From contig JBFIPX010000024.1 of the NCBI GenBank assembly GCA_041609895.1, positions 1-27,713 of the forward strand: DNA of 27,713 nt, written 5' to 3'. Source of the DNA: JAHHLP01 sp041609895 (GTDB lineage Bacteria > Bacteroidota > Rhodothermia > Rhodothermales > JABDKH01). Shown one piece after another: positions 25,801-27,713 of the stretch. A model generated the notes under the pieces. The model was not told the DNA's origin. It saw only the letters and a list, made by a program, of their open reading frames with translations, and ran no database searches. The position numbers and the translations under genes were made by a program. Positions within the stretch are counted from its first letter, which is position 1, and each line of letters begins with the position of its first letter.

Positions 25801-26019
25801 CTTGTACCGGCAAAAGATGTCCTTTATCGTTCGAGCCATCACATGATGGATTCCCGGGCGTCCATTCGCCGTCGGCGGGCCTTCGTAAAAAGAAAACACC
25901 GGGCCGCCCTCTCGCTCGCTAATACTGCGGGCGAAGATGTCGTGCTCCTTCCACCAGCGAAGTGTTCTCTTCTCTATCTCCGGGTGATTAAAGCGCTTAA
26001 CCTCTGCAAACTTCGGCAT
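22843..26019 (-). CDS. ileS: Isoleucyl-tRNA synthetase, type 2 (eukaryote-like), with GIHH signature
   Basis: 1058 residues. The N-terminal catalytic half has GPPTANGRPGIHHVMAR; the class I HIGH tetrad is here Gly56-Ile57-His58-His59 (codons 25854-25843), i.e. first and third residues exchanged. KMSKTKGN is at 602-609. The editing (CP1) domain carries AWTTTPWTLISNTALAVGP and EDGTGIVHTAPAFGAED. WDTHGLPVEIEVEKELG, NYPHDWRKETPLMSYPVESWF and DVWFDSGAMPFAQWHYP mark the type 2 (IleS2/eukaryotic) branch; the long anticodon-binding C-terminus lacks the zinc ribbon of type 1. It charges tRNA-Ile and is the only IleRS in view, so likely the housekeeping one. Type 2 enzymes are naturally mupirocin-tolerant. 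It lies 32 bp before the DksA-like gene. Confidence 0.96.
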   Translation of the reverse strand: MPKFAEVKRFNHPEIEKRTLRWWKEHDIFARSISEREGGPVFSFYEGPPTANGRPGIHHVMARTIKDIFCRYKTAKGYLVTRKAGWDTHGLPVEIEVEKELGLEGRDQVQAYGIDKYNRACRESVSRYTELWDDLTQRMGYWVDLDHPYVTYRNEYIESVWWLLKQIHKKGLLYKGHKIQWYSPGSGTVLSSHEVSLGYREVQDPSVFIRFPVAGQEDTFFLAWTTTPWTLISNTALAVGPGIKYVRVRVQQEDGRQERLILAEDRLEVLREEYVVEADYKGADLVGERYEPLFDYFVDRVAEDGWRVVPADYVSTEDGTGIVHTAPAFGAEDFLTAQRENLPLVNPVAPDGTFTDEAPLVAGQWFKDADKIINRDLRARGLLYRHDSYLHNYPHDWRKETPLMSYPVESWFIRTTAIKERLIELNNQINWQPEGIGTGRFGEWLENNIDWALSRRRFWGTPLPIWQSDAPESDYIEVIGSIAELREKVGDELPTDDELDLHRPFVDSLTWPAPDGGTMRRVEDLIDVWFDSGAMPFAQWHYPFENDAAFEESFPADFIAEGVDQTRGWFYTLHAIAALVRDSVAYRNVVVNGLVLDENGDKMSKTKGNAVDPFDVIDRYGADVVRWYMMSNSPPWENLKFSERGLQDTLRKFFSTLENTYSFFATYANIDGFCYEEDPVPLADRSELDRWILSRVHSAADVVDSSLADYNPTRAARAIEDLVEALSNWYVRRSRRRFWKSGKAEDKLAAYQTIYEVLVTVAQLMSPIAPFFSEWLFRSLTQVVPREFPESVHLALYPESEGSMIDRVLEHRMQLARTISSIILGLRNTSGINVRQPLARALVVVGQGVDRRDVDAVREIILDEVNVKKLEYIESSADVVHRSAKPNFQALGKRLGKLMKPVNAAVREWGEEEIESFVREGSGEVEVDGQTIRLGRDDVVIVSEGVKGWLVESEGGVTTALDVSVTEELAKEGLARESVNRIQNLRKQAGFEVTDRIEVRYNATESLRGAIAHHAEWIRNETLALELKEASHPDGDLVEVFQIDGEEFTVAVRRVDRR

Positions 26020-26133
26020 GGATCAGACAGATCGAAGCAGGACGGAACGGATGAAACGGTGGGAAAATCGACCTATGTCGAGGGCTTGAAAGATACACCA
26101 AAACGCACCTGTGATCAGCCTGGAGAGGATCGT

Positions 26134-26154
26134 CAATCGTTAATTAACCGATTG
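26134..26154. promoter_or_regulatory. AT-rich near-palindrome upstream of ileS
   Basis: CAATC-GTTAATTAAC-c-GATTG: a perfect 10-bp palindrome flanked by matching 5-bp arms, off-centre by one base. It lies about 115 bp before the ileS start, in the 177-bp gap after the nucleoside phosphorylase gene. On the minus strand TTGACA overlaps its edge, but no matching -10 is clear. Possible operator. Confidence 0.35.
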
Positions 26155-26196
26155 TCAACCGGACCGGATCAAGTCATGAAATCGCCGCTGGGACGA

Positions 26197-27000
26197 CTAT
26201 CCTGCCGCCACGACAACCTTCTGCAGCAGTCGCGTGAGACGCGGCTCCGCCTCCGCCGCCGCCGCGAGAATATCCGGAATCGAAACTTCTTCGAGCGCAT
26301 CTGGGAAGCATTCGTCTGTGATAACCGAGATGGCGAGGCACCTCATGCCCATGTGCCGCGCTACGATTACCTCGGGCACCGTGCTCATCCCCACCGCATC
26401 GGCACCAATAAGACGCAGAAAACGATACTCGGCTCGCGTCTCGAGATTTGGACCTACAACGGCGCAATAGACCCCTTGCTGTAGACGGATGCCACTTTCG
26501 AGCGCAGCCTCCTCGGCACACCTTCGCAGCTCGAGATCGTAGGGCTCGCTCATATCAGGGAATCTCGGCCCCCACGGGTCGTGATTAGCTCCGGACAACG
26601 GACTGACTCCCTGCAGATTGATGTGATCGGTAATCAGCATCAGGTCGGCCCTGCGGTAGTTCGGGTTCATCCCGCCGGCGGCGTTCGAAATAAGCAGGGT
26701 GTCTACTCCAACCGTTCCGAATACCCGAACCGGAAACGTCACCTGCCGTGCGTTGTAGCCTTCGTAGAGATGAAAGCGTCCCTGCATGGCAAGCACCGGG
26801 ACGCCTTCGAGCCGCCCGTATATCAGCTTGCCGTGGTGCGACTCCACAGTCGAGACCGGGAAATGCGGAATATCGTCGTAGGAAATTGAGGCTTCGACCT
26901 CGATCTCTTCTGCGAGGCCACCGAGACCGGTTCCGAGAATAATGCCAATGCGCGACGCCGGGGCTAGGCGAGCTTTGACCTCGTCAGCAGCGGCGTGCAC
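26197..27000 (-). CDS. Purine nucleoside phosphorylase, trimeric (PNP/MTAP) family
   Basis: 267 residues from GTG 27000. Phosphate loop GIILGTGLGG (19-28), VESHHGKLIYG (52-62), QGRFHLYEGY (73-82), SNAAGGMNP (105-113), GPNLETRAEYRFLR (183-196, Glu191 facing the purine) and GMSTVPE (204-210) are classic for the trimeric family. It cleaves purine nucleosides with phosphate for salvage. At the base-selecting position (Asn243 in human PNP) it has Asp229 in SVITDECFPD, which may widen or shift base choice. The start is uncertain: the frame stays open upstream for another 15 codons or so (back to TGA at 27052-27054) with protein-like sequence but no ATG, GTG or TTG. Follows the DivIVA-like gene. Confidence 0.92.
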   Translation of the reverse strand: MHAAADEVKARLAPASRIGIILGTGLGGLAEEIEVEASISYDDIPHFPVSTVESHHGKLIYGRLEGVPVLAMQGRFHLYEGYNARQVTFPVRVFGTVGVDTLLISNAAGGMNPNYRRADLMLITDHINLQGVSPLSGANHDPWGPRFPDMSEPYDLELRRCAEEAALESGIRLQQGVYCAVVGPNLETRAEYRFLRLIGADAVGMSTVPEVIVARHMGMRCLAISVITDECFPDALEEVSIPDILAAAAEAEPRLTRLLQKVVVAAG

Positions 27001-27092
27001 CTGAGCGACATACTCAGCGATGAGAGAGGGATGCGGAGCGCTAATTACGGGTCACCTGTGATAAGCGTAATGGATCTGGAATACTTCGCCCG

Positions 27093-27713
27093 TCAGGCAA
27101 GATCATCCAGAATCTTACGAATCTTATCCATCTCAGGCGAATCCCGTCGGCTATCATTTCCCGTCGCCCCTGACGAGGGCGCTCGGCCACCGTCCTTGTG
27201 TTCCGTATCGAATCGCAGGGTGTTTTCGATATTGGCGGAGGGGTCGACCTCATTCGGCACGGCAACCGCTGCTTCGGGCTGAACCTCCTCCGACGTAGGC
27301 GACACCGGATGCGCTTCATCCGTCACTTCGTCTTCTGCGTTCACGTCGCCATCGATTCCGTGTTCTTCCGCGAGTTCTTCCGCGACTTCCTCGAGGCCTG
27401 CCATCTCATCCACTGCTTGCTCTCGCCCACCATCTGCCGCAGACGCCGACTCAGCAATCGCGTTCTCGAGTTCGGTTTCCACTTCATCGGCGGCAGCCAC
27501 CGGGTGCTGCTTCTCGTGGTCATTCAGAATGGCCAGCTCGGAGTTGAGCAACGCGCGCAAGCGTGCGATTACCTCCGCCCGCCGTGAACGAATGCGTTCA
27601 ATCTCCCGTCGCAGCCGGTACTTCTCGTCTTCCGCCTGCTTCTGGATCCGCGTTGCCGCAGCGACCGCCTCTTCGACAATTGCCTTGGCCTTGGTCTTTG
27701 CCGCTTCCAGGGA
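27093..27713 (-). CDS. DivIVA-domain-like coiled-coil protein, N-terminus beyond window edge
   Basis: The visible 206 residues are the C-terminal portion, open at the right edge. They begin with a charged coiled coil (AKTKAKAIVEEAVAAATRIQ, AEDEKYRLRREIERIRSRRAEVIARLRALLNSELAIL), the pattern that ends DivIVA/SepIVA-type proteins. A long acidic, low-complexity tail follows (Glu/Asp/Ala-rich, about 70-180), ending in a short amphipathic segment EMDKIRKILDDLA. DivIVA-type proteins form membrane-curvature scaffolds at poles and septa; the diagnostic N-terminal lipid-binding domain is outside the window, so the name rests on the coiled coil alone. Located 92 bp upstream of the nucleoside phosphorylase gene. 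Confidence 0.65.
   Translation of the reverse strand, partial: SLEAAKTKAKAIVEEAVAAATRIQKQAEDEKYRLRREIERIRSRRAEVIARLRALLNSELAILNDHEKQHPVAAADEVETELENAIAESASAADGGREQAVDEMAGLEEVAEELAEEHGIDGDVNAEDEVTDEAHPVSPTSEEVQPEAAVAVPNEVDPSANIENTLRFDTEHKDGGRAPSSGATGNDSRRDSPEMDKIRKILDDLA

Noticed and set aside
25489..26484. 331-codon plus-strand frame over the start of ileS and the nucleoside phosphorylase
   Set aside because: It crosses two well-supported genes and an intergenic region and shows no domain.

Overview
The window looks like a chromosomal housekeeping segment from a Bacteroidota-type bacterium, most likely the Rhodothermia/Rhodothermales branch. The reasons are: a eukaryote-like (type 2) isoleucyl-tRNA synthetase; a DksA/TraR protein with the Bacteroidota-style C-terminus that has lost its zinc finger; a small conserved protein after xseB known mainly from Bacteroidota; mostly weak Shine-Dalgarno sites; and TAnnTTTG-like promoter elements. 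Base composition is moderately GC-rich by eye and fairly even. There are no tRNA or rRNA genes, no IS elements, no prophage and no CRISPR. Genes are tightly packed, and no gene-free stretch exceeds about 230 bp.

Layout. 1-1325 (-): the signal recognition particle GTPase Ffh, cut by the left edge. 1531-3107 (+): 5-formyl-THF cyclo-ligase and two PspC-domain membrane proteins. 3283-8718 (-): an apparent polA > M16 peptidase (catalytic) > M16 peptidase (non-catalytic partner) operon. 8945-9643 (+): a HAD phosphatase. 9743-11117 (-): a low-molecular-weight tyrosine phosphatase and a fructosamine-kinase-like protein, 4 nt apart. 11247-12458 (+): xseA. 12630-13721 (+): an unusual protein that reads as two UPF0047/YjbQ-like domains in tandem. 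13828-14604 (-): an SDR oxidoreductase. 14826-15762 (+): xseB, a Bacteroidota-conserved small protein and a fragment resembling the end of an RCK_C (TrkA-C) domain. 15833-16807 (+): an exported L,D-transpeptidase.

16870-27713 (-) is one long co-oriented run: divIVA-like (cut by the right edge) > purine nucleoside phosphorylase > ileS > histone-H1-like/DksA fusion > lspA > lepA > exported orphan > lepB. It groups translation (IleRS, LepA/EF4), transcription control (DksA-like) and protein export/lipoprotein maturation (LspA, LepB). Together with ffh at the other end, the window is rich in translation-to-membrane functions. A strong hairpin between the DksA fusion gene and lspA suggests the run is divided or attenuated there.

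The points most worth following up are: the GIHH version of the class I HIGH signature in IleRS, predicted to give extreme mupirocin resistance; the DksA-like protein carrying a roughly 275-residue Lys/Arg/Ala/Thr histone-H1-like tail built from a 96-bp tandem repeat; the tandem UPF0047 protein; a tyrosine in PolA where most family-A polymerases have phenylalanine; and Asp at the base-recognition Asn position of the nucleoside phosphorylase.
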